Below are positions 16,112 to 26,105 of a DNA stretch of 64,000 bases, piece by piece (position 1 is the first letter of the stretch; each line of letters begins with the position of its first letter). Made by a program: the position numbers and the translations under genes. The stretch is taken from assembly GCA_965230335.1 (NCBI GenBank), contig CBDDKS010000006.1, forward strand, positions 1,674,001-1,738,000, given 5' to 3'. The notes under the pieces are model-generated. The model saw nothing but the letters and a program-made list of their open reading frames with translations. It did not search any database and was not told the origin of the DNA. This DNA comes from CBDDKS01 sp965230335. GTDB taxonomy: Bacteria > Pseudomonadota > Gammaproteobacteria > Enterobacterales > Kangiellaceae.

Positions 16112-16978
16112 ATGGACTTAATTGAAAAAGCAGCAAAAAAATTATCTGGTGATGACAAGCTGGATGAGAAAACCAAAAAGAGTGATGAATCACAAACATC
16201 ACAGAAAGAAAACAGATCATCAGCAGATAGTCAGTCCAGTGAATATGTGTATATGGAATTGGACATGAAACTTTTGCAGGAAAAGCAAATGGTTGTACCT
16301 GATGGTAGCCGCAACAATATTAAAGAAGAATTTCGAGTCATTAAACGACCTTTATTGTTAAATGCTTCAGGCAAAGGCAGTTTGAAATCTGATCGTGCTA
16401 ACCTGGTTATGGTCACCAGTAGTAAATCAGGTGAAGGAAAGACTTTTACAGCGATTAATTTAGCCATGAGCCTGGCAACTGAAAAAGACTCAACGGTTTT
16501 ATTGGTTGATTGTGATGTGGTTCGTCCATCTGTGAGCCAATTCTTTGGTTTGGATAAAAACTTAAAAGGTCTAACGGATTATTTAAATGATGATGCAGAA
16601 TTAAATGACGTTATTATAAGAACAAATTTACCTGGGTTCAGGTTAATGACTGCTGGTACACCTCATCATTTGTCTAATGAATTGTTGGCAAGTGAAAAAA
16701 TGGAACAGTTGATGCTTGAGCTTTCACGACGTTATTCTGATCGGGTGATTATTTTGGATTCACCTCCGTTATTATTAACCACAGAAGCAACTATTTTGTC
16801 TCGTCATGTTGGTCAGATTATCGTTGTTGTGCAAGCTAATAGAACCAAGCAGGCAGAATTAAATGATGCAATTTCAAGACTTAACTTACGGGAAGAAGTG
16901 GCAGCTGGATTGGTTTTAAATAAAGCTAATCGTGAAATGGATCGTAGTTATTATGGAATAGCGAATGAAAAATTATAG
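16112..16978 (+). CDS. XrtA-associated tyrosine autokinase (CpsD/BY-kinase family)
   Basis: A cytoplasmic P-loop kinase of 288 residues. The charged N-terminus (about 1-45) is variable. Walker A is SSKSGEGKTF (residues about 103-112), Walker A' is VLLVDCDVVRPSV and Walker B is VIILDSPPLLL, the full set for bacterial tyrosine kinases. Only a short tyrosine tail is present (RSYYGI) rather than a long Tyr cluster. It is the partner of the chain-length protein encoded immediately upstream. Its end overlaps the outer-membrane gene by 14 bases, which suggests translational coupling. Confidence 0.9.
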   Translation: MDLIEKAAKKLSGDDKLDEKTKKSDESQTSQKENRSSADSQSSEYVYMELDMKLLQEKQMVVPDGSRNNIKEEFRVIKRPLLLNASGKGSLKSDRANLVMVTSSKSGEGKTFTAINLAMSLATEKDSTVLLVDCDVVRPSVSQFFGLDKNLKGLTDYLNDDAELNDVIIRTNLPGFRLMTAGTPHHLSNELLASEKMEQLMLELSRRYSDRVIILDSPPLLLTTEATILSRHVGQIIVVVQANRTKQAELNDAISRLNLREEVAAGLVLNKANREMDRSYYGIANEKL

Positions 16979-18488
16979 TAATATCAAAAAAATTTTTTTT
17001 ATATTTATATTGGGTTATCAGAGTGTTTATGCACAAGAGAACTTTTTTAATCCCTATGTAGAATATAAAAGAGTGCATACGGATAATCTTTTGTTAGAGA
17101 ATGGTGATGACACAATTTCTGCGATTGTAGATGTGACTTCCGTTGGTGTTGACTGGCAATATAATGAAGCACGTTGGACATCATTATTGAATTTTAATGC
17201 TGAAAATATTAATTACACTGATTTTCCTTTGGAAGATCAATCTTTTAATCAGATGTTTTTTGATTCCAGCTTTCATGATGTGAATAAAACTTATGTAGTG
17301 GGTATCAGACGAACAGAAGATCAGGTTTTTTCGTCTTTCTTAGATACTATTTCTTTAAGTAATATCAATCCTGTGGGTAATAATCGTTCAAATATTGATT
17401 CTACAACAGCTTACTTTAGTTACAATAATACGTTAAGCAAAGATTTATTATTGGTGCTTGATACCAGTTATACCGATGTGAATTTTGAATCAGGATTAAC
17501 AACACTGGCATTGGGAGAAACATTTGATGACAGTATTTATCAGGATATTGCTTTTACACTATCTGATGCAAAACAACTAAGAAGCAGCTGGTATTTTACA
17601 ACGAACTATAGAGAACGGGAATTTAGTAATCAAGTAGGCACTGACTCGCGTAATCAATCTTATGAAGCCGGTTTTTTTATTCCACTGACTTCTGCATGGG
17701 ACTTGGGTTTTAGAGGGGGTTATATTAGTGATGAGATTGAACGGGTTAATACGGAACAGAATGGTAGTTATTATTCTGTCGGGGGACGTTATACGGCAAG
17801 TTCAAAGTTTATTTTTGAATTTACATTAGGTGATGAGCGCAGTGAGGCAGCTTTTGAATATGGTGTTGCTGATCGCTCTCGTTTAACAGCACGTTATGTT
17901 AATACAGATTTAGGTATCAATGTTGGTGAGCGTTTAGAGGTGGTATGGCGAATAGATGGTCGTAAAACATCCATACAGCTCACTCGTATTGATCAAATTG
18001 ATGATTTTGCAGGAGAGTTTATAGTCAACAATACGGTGGGTAATGATCCCTCTTTATCGTCAACGCCTGATACTATTTTGAGTGAATTTGTTCTTGATAG
18101 AACTGACCTTTTGTTAAGACATGTGTTTAACAAAATGTCTGTATCTTTAGAATGGTCAGTTGGTGAGCGGCGTTTGTTAAATGATGAACTCTTAGATAAT
18201 TTTTCTAATGCTGATCAAAGTTTTAGAAGAAGTGAATTTAATGTGAATTATAATATTTCTAACAGACAAACATTTGATTTAATTATGACACTCGATAAAG
18301 GCAAATTTACAGGAGATAGTCAAGCTAGAGTTTCTTCTGAATTAGCACAGCTCTTATTAAATTGGAATTACGATATTAACATTGGTCAGATTAATCTTGA
18401 AGCAGTGCGTTGGAAGCAGGATGCTCCTAATAGTGGTATTGATTTTTTTGAAACACGTGTAGAACTCAGTTTCCGAGCGGTATACTAA
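16965..18488 (+). CDS. XrtA/PEP-CTERM system-associated outer membrane beta-barrel protein
   Basis: 507 residues with a signal peptide (KIFFIFILGYQSVYAQ). Alternating aromatic strands of a barrel follow, closing with RVELSFRAVY. It matches the outer-membrane protein conserved in exosortase A exopolysaccharide loci (TIGR03016 type) in size, place and style. It may form the outer-membrane exit or a scaffold for the polysaccharide; this is not established. It overlaps the kinase by 14 bases and abuts the deacetylase. Confidence 0.8.
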   Translation: MKNYSNIKKIFFIFILGYQSVYAQENFFNPYVEYKRVHTDNLLLENGDDTISAIVDVTSVGVDWQYNEARWTSLLNFNAENINYTDFPLEDQSFNQMFFDSSFHDVNKTYVVGIRRTEDQVFSSFLDTISLSNINPVGNNRSNIDSTTAYFSYNNTLSKDLLLVLDTSYTDVNFESGLTTLALGETFDDSIYQDIAFTLSDAKQLRSSWYFTTNYREREFSNQVGTDSRNQSYEAGFFIPLTSAWDLGFRGGYISDEIERVNTEQNGSYYSVGGRYTASSKFIFEFTLGDERSEAAFEYGVADRSRLTARYVNTDLGINVGERLEVVWRIDGRKTSIQLTRIDQIDDFAGEFIVNNTVGNDPSLSSTPDTILSEFVLDRTDLLLRHVFNKMSVSLEWSVGERRLLNDELLDNFSNADQSFRRSEFNVNYNISNRQTFDLIMTLDKGKFTGDSQARVSSELAQLLLNWNYDINIGQINLEAVRWKQDAPNSGIDFFETRVELSFRAVY

Positions 18489-19343
18489 ATGACAACACAG
18501 ACATCAATGAATGCCATGACAGTGGATGTAGAAGATTATTATCAGGTTTCCGCTTTTGAACCCATTGCACCGAGAGAAAAATGGCATAGTTTTCAATCCA
18601 GAGTTGCACAAAATACACATAGAATATTGGATCTATTTTGTGAAAAAGATATTCAAGCCACTTTTTTTATTTTAGGTTGTGTGGCAAAAGATCACGTTTC
18701 TCTCATTCAACGTATTGCAACTGAAGGCCATGAGATCGCATCACATGGCATGTATCATGAACGTGTTACCGAAATGACACCTGAATCATTTGAAATCGAT
18801 GTTTTGGAAAGTAAGGCATTGCTCGAAGATCTCAGTGGACAAACCGTTTTAGGCTATCGTGCCCCCAGCTATTCTATTTCAGAAAAAAATTTATGGGCAC
18901 ATGAAGTTTTACAAAAAACGGGGTATGTTTATAGTTCTTCAGTTTATCCAGTGAAGCATGATTTATATGGTATACCCGATGCACCTCGCTTTTCTTATTA
19001 TCCAGAGAACGCCAGCGAGTTACTGGAAATACCCATTACCACTTTTCCAATTGCCGGTAAAAATTTACCTATTGGTGGCGGTGGCTATTTTCGACTGTTT
19101 CCCTATAAAATCTATCGGAAGCTCTTAAAGTCCTTCAACAAAACAGAAGAAAAGTCGGCATTATTTTATTTTCATCCCTGGGAAGTGGATCCTGAACAAC
19201 CGAGACCAGCAGGACTTTCAGCGAAAAGCCGTTTTAGACATTATTTAAATTTAGATAAAACCTATGAACGTTTAAATAAATTATTGGATGATTTCAAATG
19301 GGGGCGTATGGATCATATTTTTTTGGGAAAAAATGATGATTAG
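18489..19343 (+). CDS. XrtA-type polysaccharide deacetylase
   Basis: A NodB-type carbohydrate esterase of 284 residues. The opening MNAMTVDVEDYYQVSAFE carries the metal and catalytic Asp motif. ATFFILGCVAKDH and EIASHGMYHERVTEM supply the two metal His residues. GYRAPSYSIS and the C-terminal FYFHPWEVDPEQPR match the exosortase-linked subgroup with a DUF3473-like tail. It removes N-acetyl groups from the polysaccharide or its precursors. No signal peptide is seen, so it acts in the cytoplasm or leaves by another route. It overlaps the FemAB gene by 11 bases. Confidence 0.92.
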   Translation: MTTQTSMNAMTVDVEDYYQVSAFEPIAPREKWHSFQSRVAQNTHRILDLFCEKDIQATFFILGCVAKDHVSLIQRIATEGHEIASHGMYHERVTEMTPESFEIDVLESKALLEDLSGQTVLGYRAPSYSISEKNLWAHEVLQKTGYVYSSSVYPVKHDLYGIPDAPRFSYYPENASELLEIPITTFPIAGKNLPIGGGGYFRLFPYKIYRKLLKSFNKTEEKSALFYFHPWEVDPEQPRPAGLSAKSRFRHYLNLDKTYERLNKLLDDFKWGRMDHIFLGKNDD

Positions 19344-20361
19344 AATCGTTTCGTTATCTGATAAACAATTATGGAATGATTACGTCGATCAGCACGAACA
19401 AGGGCACTTATTCCATCGTTTTGAGTGGAAAGAGGTCATCGACAAAGCCATAAAACATAACACTTACTATTTAATTGCAGAAAAAGCCGGTAAAGTAGAA
19501 GGTCTATTGCCTTTAACCCATGTGAAAAGCTTGTTATTTGGTAATAATCTGGTATCCAACCCCTTTTGTGTTTATGGTGGCATTTTGTCAGATAATCAGC
19601 AGATAGCAGACAGTCTCTGGTCTCATGCGGTTGATCTGGCCAAAGAATTAAAAGTAGATGCTTTGGAGTTACGCAATTTTGATCCCCTGCAGAGAGAAGA
19701 AGAATTACCGACCAAGCATTTATATTTTACTTTTATAAAGCCACTCAGTGCAGATAATGATGAAAATATGAAAGGAATTCCAAGGAAGCAAAGGGCAATG
19801 GTGAGAAAAGCCATTAAATTTGATTTAAATTATGATATTGAAACTTCACTGGATAATTTTCGTTTTGCTTATGAAACCAGTGTCAGAAATTTAGGAACAC
19901 CGATTTTTCCTAAGCCTTATTTTTATGCATTACAAGAGGTATTTGGTGACCATTGTGATGTGTTGACCGTGAAACACAAAGGCGAAACCATTTCATCGGT
20001 TATGAATTTTTATTATAAAAATACCGTTTATCCTTATTATGGGGGTGGTACGGAAAAGGCCAGGGCTTTGGCGGCCAATGATTTTATGTATTGGTCATTA
20101 ATGGAACATGCTGTCAGTAAAGGCATGACCACGTTTGATTTTGGAAGAAGTAAGGCTGGAACCGGGGCTTACAATTTTAAAAAGAACTGGGGATTTGAAC
20201 CAAAACAACTGCATTATCAGTATTACTTAAATACAATGGATAGTATTCCAGAAATTAATCCCTTAAACCCTAAATACAGGCTATTTATTCAGGCATGGCA
20301 AAAAATGCCATTGTCTTTAGCAAGAATCATCGGACCTTTTTTCTCGAAACATCTTGGTTAA
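19333..20361 (+). CDS. XrtA-associated FemAB/GNAT-type protein
   Basis: About 342 residues. I chose the ATG at 19333 (MMIRIVSLSDKQLW). The frame is open back to 19288, but that would lie inside the deacetylase; a second ATG is at 19336. The protein has the two-lobed FemAB-like acyltransferase pattern, with a basic middle (PRKQRAMVRKAI) and a closing GRSKAGTGAYNFKKNWGFEP, the hallmark of the exosortase-linked subgroup. FemAB enzymes transfer aminoacyl or acyl groups; here the acceptor is likely a polysaccharide sugar amine, which is inference. It overlaps the deacetylase stop and is followed by the exosortase after 3 bases. Confidence 0.88.
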   Translation: MMIRIVSLSDKQLWNDYVDQHEQGHLFHRFEWKEVIDKAIKHNTYYLIAEKAGKVEGLLPLTHVKSLLFGNNLVSNPFCVYGGILSDNQQIADSLWSHAVDLAKELKVDALELRNFDPLQREEELPTKHLYFTFIKPLSADNDENMKGIPRKQRAMVRKAIKFDLNYDIETSLDNFRFAYETSVRNLGTPIFPKPYFYALQEVFGDHCDVLTVKHKGETISSVMNFYYKNTVYPYYGGGTEKARALAANDFMYWSLMEHAVSKGMTTFDFGRSKAGTGAYNFKKNWGFEPKQLHYQYYLNTMDSIPEINPLNPKYRLFIQAWQKMPLSLARIIGPFFSKHLG

Positions 20362-20364
20362 ATA

Positions 20365-21852
20365 ATGCAAAGCATTAAACGACTTAGTATGGACGATACT
20401 CATCGAATAGGGATATTAGCGTTACTTTTGACTGGCATGGTTGCTATTACGCATTCTACGTTATGGGATATGATCTTTATCTGGTATCAATCAGATACCT
20501 TCAATCATTGTTTTTTAATTATTCCTATATCACTATTCCTAATCTACGAAGAGAGACAATTACTGAAAACACGATCCAATCAATGGAATGGATATGGTGC
20601 GGCTATATTTTGTATTGCGGCCTTGTTTTGGCTTATTTTTTTGTTAACTGATGTAAAAATTCTGGCTCAGGGAATGTTGATTATTATGATTCAAAGCTTA
20701 GTGCTGACATGTGTTGGTTGGCGCAAAACAAAAATGATTGCTTTCCCTCTCTTTTTCTTATTTTTCAGCATACCTTTTGGGACAGAGTTTGTTCCTGCAT
20801 TACAGGATATCACCGGCGATCTGGCGGTTACTTTTTTAGAATTATCCGGTATGCCGGTGTTTTATGAAAATCGATATATCTCTATTCCGAAAGGTAGTTT
20901 TTTTGTTGCAGAGGCTTGTAGCGGTATTAATTATTTAATAGCGACTATTACTTTAGGTGTATTATTTGGTTATTATCAATATCAGACATGGATAAGGCGA
21001 CTTTTGTTTTTATTTCTGGCACTGACGGTACCGATACTGGCCAATGGTCTTCGTGCTTATGGCATTATCATGATCGCACATTGGTCTAATTTGAAATATG
21101 CCACAGGACTGGATCATATTATTTATGGATGGGTTTGGTTTGTTGTTGTCCTACTGATTCTTTTTGGTTTAGGTAGTTTGTTTAGGCAGAAAAAAACTAA
21201 ACAGAAACAAGTGAGTGAAACACAATCAGAAGTACAGGCATTGACACATGCTACTTTGTATACAATATTACTATTTATTGTTCTAGGCTTTCTATTGTTA
21301 AGCTCACATTATCTTTTGAATCGAGCGCTGCCAGTAACAGCATCTGAATCATTGACTAAGAAATTGTTAAATTCAGGATGGATGTTAGTGGAGAACAATA
21401 CTTTACAAGGAGAATTTCTGACCGCCAATAAAAAAATAGTATTAAAAAATAAGAAAGAATATCCACAGCTTTCGGTAGATATCTATATTTTTTCTGATAG
21501 TGATCAATCAAAATTAATTTCATCAAATAATATGATCTCAAATCATCTTGTATGGCAAGAAATGCAATCAGAAAATATTCATGATGACAGTTGGACCAAG
21601 ATTAAACACAGAAAAAATTTGGATGTTTTATGGTTTTCAGCAAGATATTATTTAAGAGGAAGACGCATTAAAGATCAGTATGATTTATTTTTATATGATG
21701 CTTTAGATAGACTATTACATAAAAATCAGCACAGTTATGCCATTATCATTTGGTCAGAACACAGTGATTTAAATCACTTTCAACAAGAGGGTGTTAAATT
21801 ACATGATCATATTGAACAATTGCTGATATCAGATAAGGAAACAATAGAATGA
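20365..21852 (+). CDS. xrtA: Exosortase A fused to an EpsI domain
   Basis: 495 residues. Residues about 10-270 form the multi-spanning exosortase core with the invariant catalytic set Cys185 (EACSGINYL), Arg230 (ANGLRAYGI) and His251 (GLDHIIYGW). After a membrane segment at about 297-315, residues to the end form the EpsI-like (DUF3485) periplasmic domain. Exosortase A cleaves and anchors PEP-CTERM proteins to the surface. EpsI is often a separate gene; the fusion form also occurs in XrtA systems. It lies in the middle of the EPS operon and overlaps the next glycosyltransferase by 4 bases. No substrate with a PEP-CTERM tail is seen in this window. Confidence 0.93.
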   Translation: MQSIKRLSMDDTHRIGILALLLTGMVAITHSTLWDMIFIWYQSDTFNHCFLIIPISLFLIYEERQLLKTRSNQWNGYGAAIFCIAALFWLIFLLTDVKILAQGMLIIMIQSLVLTCVGWRKTKMIAFPLFFLFFSIPFGTEFVPALQDITGDLAVTFLELSGMPVFYENRYISIPKGSFFVAEACSGINYLIATITLGVLFGYYQYQTWIRRLLFLFLALTVPILANGLRAYGIIMIAHWSNLKYATGLDHIIYGWVWFVVVLLILFGLGSLFRQKKTKQKQVSETQSEVQALTHATLYTILLFIVLGFLLLSSHYLLNRALPVTASESLTKKLLNSGWMLVENNTLQGEFLTANKKIVLKNKKEYPQLSVDIYIFSDSDQSKLISSNNMISNHLVWQEMQSENIHDDSWTKIKHRKNLDVLWFSARYYLRGRRIKDQYDLFLYDALDRLLHKNQHSYAIIIWSEHSDLNHFQQEGVKLHDHIEQLLISDKETIE

Positions 21853-22937
21853 CAAAAATAGTGCACTATCTCTATCGTTTTTCCACAGGTGGTCTGGAAA
21901 ATGGATTGACCAATATTATTAATGGATTACCAGAAGGCTATGAACATCATATTGTCACAGTGAATGGTTATGATGAAGTTTTTGCAAAACGACTGAAAAG
22001 GCCAGTCATTTTTTTTGATTTAAAGAAACCGGATGGAAAAGGTGTAGGGCACCTGATTCAATTATATCGTTACTTAAAAAAAGTAAAACCGGATATTATT
22101 CATACACGCAATACAGCTGGATTAGAAGCATTATTTGTTGCTATGTTGGCTGGTGTGGCTTATAGAGTTCATAGTGAACATGGTCGGGATTTCAATGATA
22201 TCGATGGTCGTCAAATTAAATATCGATTATTGAGAAAATTTTGTTTGCAGTTTGCCCATAAAGTCATTGCATTATCCAAAGATCTTGAAACTTATTTAAT
22301 GCAAACGATAGGTGTGTCTAAGAGGAAAATGCAACAAATCTACAATGGTGTGGATTGTCAAAAATTTAACCCTCTTCCTAAAGAGACTGTATCCAATAAA
22401 ATGCATTTTATTTCTGTGGGTCGATTATCTGCTGAAAAAAATCATTTACTTTTGCTAAAGGCATGCTCGCAGCTACTACAAAGCAAAGATGATATTAATA
22501 TTCAGATATCTATTGTGGGTGATGGTGCAATGCGTGCTACCTTAGAGAACTATATTGCAGAGCATCAGTTAACCGACCATGTTGAATTATTAGGTAATCG
22601 TCAGGATATTCCACAGTGCTTATCTAACGCTGATGTATTTATTTTGCCATCCATCATAGAAGGTGTTTCCAATACTATTTTAGAAGCGATGGCATGTGGT
22701 AAGGCCATTATTGCAACACAGGTTGGTGGCAACAGTGAGTTGATAGATACAGATTGCGGTCAGTTGATTGAGTCAAATAATAGTTTAAACTTAGTAGATG
22801 CCATGACAGTGTATTTAAATGATGCTAGTCTAAGTCAACGTCACGGTATTCACGCAAGACAAAGAGTTGAAGCGTTGTTTTCTTTAGAAAAAATGATCCA
22901 TCAGTATCACCATTGTTACCAAAAACATCATGACTAA
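21849..22937 (+). CDS. XrtA-system family 4 glycosyltransferase (TIGR03088 type)
   Basis: A GT-B retaining transferase of 362 residues. It opens with IVHYLYRFSTGGLENGLTNIIN, typical of the exosortase-linked subgroup. The donor-binding half has the standard VGRLSAEKNHLLLLKA, a central NRQDIPQCLSNADVFILPS and the E-x7-E motif EGVSNTILEAMACGKAIIA. It adds one sugar to the repeat unit on its lipid carrier in the cytoplasm. Its ATG overlaps the exosortase stop by 4 bases. Confidence 0.9.
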   Translation: MTKIVHYLYRFSTGGLENGLTNIINGLPEGYEHHIVTVNGYDEVFAKRLKRPVIFFDLKKPDGKGVGHLIQLYRYLKKVKPDIIHTRNTAGLEALFVAMLAGVAYRVHSEHGRDFNDIDGRQIKYRLLRKFCLQFAHKVIALSKDLETYLMQTIGVSKRKMQQIYNGVDCQKFNPLPKETVSNKMHFISVGRLSAEKNHLLLLKACSQLLQSKDDINIQISIVGDGAMRATLENYIAEHQLTDHVELLGNRQDIPQCLSNADVFILPSIIEGVSNTILEAMACGKAIIATQVGGNSELIDTDCGQLIESNNSLNLVDAMTVYLNDASLSQRHGIHARQRVEALFSLEKMIHQYHHCYQKHHD

Positions 22938-22955
22938 CAAACAGGATAACCTCCC

Positions 22956-24839
22956 ATGTGCGGTATAGCTGGAATAATAGACTTTTCTGGAAAAACTCCC
23001 AGAGAAGATTTACTCAAAAAAATGACAGACACCCTTTATCATAGAGGTCCTGATGAAAGTGGGACTTTTATACGAAATGGTGTCGGCTTGGGACATACAA
23101 GATTGTCAATTATCGATTTATCAAATGGGCAACAGCCCATGGTCAATCGAAGTAATAATATGACTATTTCTTACAATGGTGAGATTTATAATTTCAAAGT
23201 ATTAAGAAAAGAATTAGAAGCAGAAGGTATTGAGTTTAAAACCAATTGTGATACAGAAGTTATTTTGTATGGCTATCAACAATGGGGACAAAAAATTGTT
23301 GATAAAATTCGAGGAATGTTCGCTTTTGCCATTTATGATGAAATCACCAATAAAGTGTTTCTTGCAAGAGATCGTTTGGGCATTAAACCTTTGTATTATG
23401 CTGAATTAAATAATCATCAATTAATTTTTGCTTCTGAATTAAAAGCATTGGTTAAGCATCCCAGATTGGAAAGACGCTTAAGACCAGAATCAATAGAAGA
23501 ATATTTTTCATTGGGTTATATACCAGAACCACATTCCATATTTGAGCAAGTTAAAAAATTATCACCGGGTTATTTTCTGGATGTTGATTTAAATACTTCT
23601 CAAGTCTATACCCAATGCTATTGGGATGTCAGTTTTTCAGAAGATTCTCTCAGTGAAGCAGAAGCTATAGAAGCCTTTAATGCTTATTTTCAAGAGGCAG
23701 TTGATATCCGTATGGTGTCAGATGTACCTATTGGTTCCTTTTTATCTGGAGGCGTTGATTCCAGTGCTGTTGTTGCCAAAATGTCACAATTGAGCCAGGA
23801 CCCAGTCAATACTTGTTCTATCGGCTTTGGTGCACAGGAATTTGATGAATCAGACTATGCCAATCAAGTTGCCAAGCGCTATCAAACTAATCACTATCTG
23901 AATGTTGTTGATCCTAACGATGCAAGTCTGGTAACACAATTGGCGTCTTTTTATGATGAACCTTATGCAGACAGCTCGGCATTACCGACTTATCGAGTTT
24001 GTGAATTAGCAAAACAACACGTTACCGTTGCTTTATCTGGTGATGGCGGTGATGAAATATTTGCGGGTTATCGTCGATATAAATTTCATATGGCAGAAGA
24101 AAAAATGAGAAATATTTTGCCATTTTCGATAAGGAAACCTGTTTTTGGTTTATTGGGACGTTGTTATCCAAAATTGGATTGGGCGCCCAAAGTATTGCGT
24201 GGGAAATCAACCTTTCAATCGATGGCAAAAAATTCTGTAGAAGCTTATTTTCACACGGTCAGTATTTTGCGTGCACAACAAAGACGCAAGCTCTTTAGTG
24301 ATGAATATGTTCATTCCTTAAATGGCTATGATGCCAGTCAGGTTTTCCATATGCATGCTGATAAAATGCATCAGGCAGATCCCTTGTCATTGATTCAGTA
24401 TTTGGATATTAAAACGTATTTAGTGGGTGATATTTTAACAAAAGTTGATAGAGCCAGTATGGCAACTTCTTTGGAAGTTCGAGTACCCTTATTAGATCAT
24501 AAATTAGTTGAGTGGGCGGCTAATTTACCGAGACGATTAAAGTTGAATGGCCAGGAAGGCAAATATTTGTTAAAGAAAGCCATGGAGCCTCACTTACCCA
24601 ACGATATTTTATATCGACGTAAAATGGGTTTTGCTGTACCTTTAAAGAATTGGTTCAGAAAAGAACTTAAAACTTTTATAAGAGATGCTGTTTTGGATGA
24701 GCGTATGCTGGATTCAGGCTATTTTAATAAGAAATATCTAACACAACTGCTTGATCAGCATCAGAAGGGCAGTTTTGATCATAGTGCCCCGCTATGGACA
24801 TTAATGATGTTCCAACAATTTTTAAAAAATAATACTTAA
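22956..24839 (+). CDS. XrtA-system asparagine synthase-like amidotransferase
   Basis: 627 residues. The N-terminal glutamine amidotransferase domain starts MCGIAGIIDF with the nucleophile Cys2 and contains RGPDESG and YNGEIYNF. The C-terminal ATP-pyrophosphatase domain has the PP-loop FLSGGVDSSAVVAKM and later LSGDGGDEIFAGY. This is an AsnB-type enzyme of the exosortase-linked group (TIGR03108 type). It probably amidates a uronic acid or similar group of the exopolysaccharide rather than free aspartate. It sits between two glycosyltransferase genes, 18 bases after one and 1 base before the next. Confidence 0.92.
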   Translation: MCGIAGIIDFSGKTPREDLLKKMTDTLYHRGPDESGTFIRNGVGLGHTRLSIIDLSNGQQPMVNRSNNMTISYNGEIYNFKVLRKELEAEGIEFKTNCDTEVILYGYQQWGQKIVDKIRGMFAFAIYDEITNKVFLARDRLGIKPLYYAELNNHQLIFASELKALVKHPRLERRLRPESIEEYFSLGYIPEPHSIFEQVKKLSPGYFLDVDLNTSQVYTQCYWDVSFSEDSLSEAEAIEAFNAYFQEAVDIRMVSDVPIGSFLSGGVDSSAVVAKMSQLSQDPVNTCSIGFGAQEFDESDYANQVAKRYQTNHYLNVVDPNDASLVTQLASFYDEPYADSSALPTYRVCELAKQHVTVALSGDGGDEIFAGYRRYKFHMAEEKMRNILPFSIRKPVFGLLGRCYPKLDWAPKVLRGKSTFQSMAKNSVEAYFHTVSILRAQQRRKLFSDEYVHSLNGYDASQVFHMHADKMHQADPLSLIQYLDIKTYLVGDILTKVDRASMATSLEVRVPLLDHKLVEWAANLPRRLKLNGQEGKYLLKKAMEPHLPNDILYRRKMGFAVPLKNWFRKELKTFIRDAVLDERMLDSGYFNKKYLTQLLDQHQKGSFDHSAPLWTLMMFQQFLKNNT

Positions 24840-24840
24840 T

Positions 24841-26058
24841 ATGTCAAAGCAAAAATTACTCTATTTAGTTCATCGTATTCCTTATCCTCCTAATAAAGGA
24901 GATAAAATACGTTCCTATCATTTATTAAAACATTTATCACAGCAATATGATGTTTATTTGGGCACTTTTATTGATGATGATAACGACTGGCAATACCGGG
25001 ATGTGGTAAAAGCTTTATGTAAAGACGTGTGTTTTGTTTCTTTAAATCCACTGACGGCCAAACTAAAATCGGTTAAAGGATTTTTAACCAATCAGGCTTT
25101 AACACTACCTTATTACTTTAATCGAAAAATGCAAAAATGGGTAGATGATACGGTTAAGACACACAACATTTCGTTGGCAATGGTTTATTCCTCTTCTATG
25201 GCACAATTTATTGAATCTTATGCCAATATGAATCGACTTATTGATTTTGTTGATGTTGACTCAGATAAATGGGAGCAATATGCACAAAGTAAACATGGAC
25301 TTTCCAGTTGGGTTTATCGAAGAGAAAGTAAAAAGCTGGCGTACTATGAATCTAACATAGTGAATGACTTTGATTATTCTTTTCTTGTATCTGAAAGTGA
25401 ATCCGATCTGCTGAAAAAACAATGTCAGGAATATCGAACATTCGATAATATCAATAATCGTATTGGTTATTACAATAATGGTGTGGATTTGAATTTTTTT
25501 AATCCATCAATAGACTATACATCACCTTATGATACAAAGAAAAAAAATATAGCCTTTACAGGTGCGATGGATTATTGGGCGAATGTTGATGCTGTTAAAT
25601 GGTTTTGCAAAAAAGTCTGGCCTTTATTAAAAGAACAATATCATGACTTATGTTTTACGATTGTGGGTTCAAATCCAAGTAAAGAAGTCTTGGAGTTGGT
25701 TTCTGATGATATTCACGCGACAGGTCGGGTGGAAGATATTCGTCCTTACATAGCTTGTGCTGATTTAATTGTGGCACCTATGCAGATTGCCAGAGGCATT
25801 CAAAATAAAGTACTGGAAGCATTATCGTTAAATAAAACAGTCGTGATGACACCTGCTGCTTATGAAGGCCTGGTTGAAACATTAGAATTAGATGAGTTAT
25901 GTAAATCATCGTCCAAAGAATTTGCTGTATGTTGTTCAAAAATATTAGAGCAGACGAATGTATCCGTTCAATGGCGACAATACGTAGAAAAAAATTATAG
26001 TTGGCATCATTGTTTACTGCGGGTTGATCAACAACTGTCTTCTTTTATAGAACCATAA
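24841..26058 (+). CDS. XrtA-system glycosyltransferase (TIGR03087 type)
   Basis: 405 residues, GT-B fold. The N-terminus LLYLVHRIPYPPNKGDKIRSYHLLKHL is the signature of the stp1 type exosortase-linked transferase. The donor half has AFTGAMDYWANVDAVKWF, a central GRVEDIRPYIACADLIVAPM and the partial acid motif GIQNKVLEALSLNKTVV. It starts 1 base after the amidotransferase stop. It adds a sugar of the repeat unit; identity unknown. Confidence 0.9.
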   Translation: MSKQKLLYLVHRIPYPPNKGDKIRSYHLLKHLSQQYDVYLGTFIDDDNDWQYRDVVKALCKDVCFVSLNPLTAKLKSVKGFLTNQALTLPYYFNRKMQKWVDDTVKTHNISLAMVYSSSMAQFIESYANMNRLIDFVDVDSDKWEQYAQSKHGLSSWVYRRESKKLAYYESNIVNDFDYSFLVSESESDLLKKQCQEYRTFDNINNRIGYYNNGVDLNFFNPSIDYTSPYDTKKKNIAFTGAMDYWANVDAVKWFCKKVWPLLKEQYHDLCFTIVGSNPSKEVLELVSDDIHATGRVEDIRPYIACADLIVAPMQIARGIQNKVLEALSLNKTVVMTPAAYEGLVETLELDELCKSSSKEFAVCCSKILEQTNVSVQWRQYVEKNYSWHHCLLRVDQQLSSFIEP

Positions 26059-26105
26059 CATTATCAACATAAACTGTATGATATATCAAAGTATAAGAAA
26101 GTATT

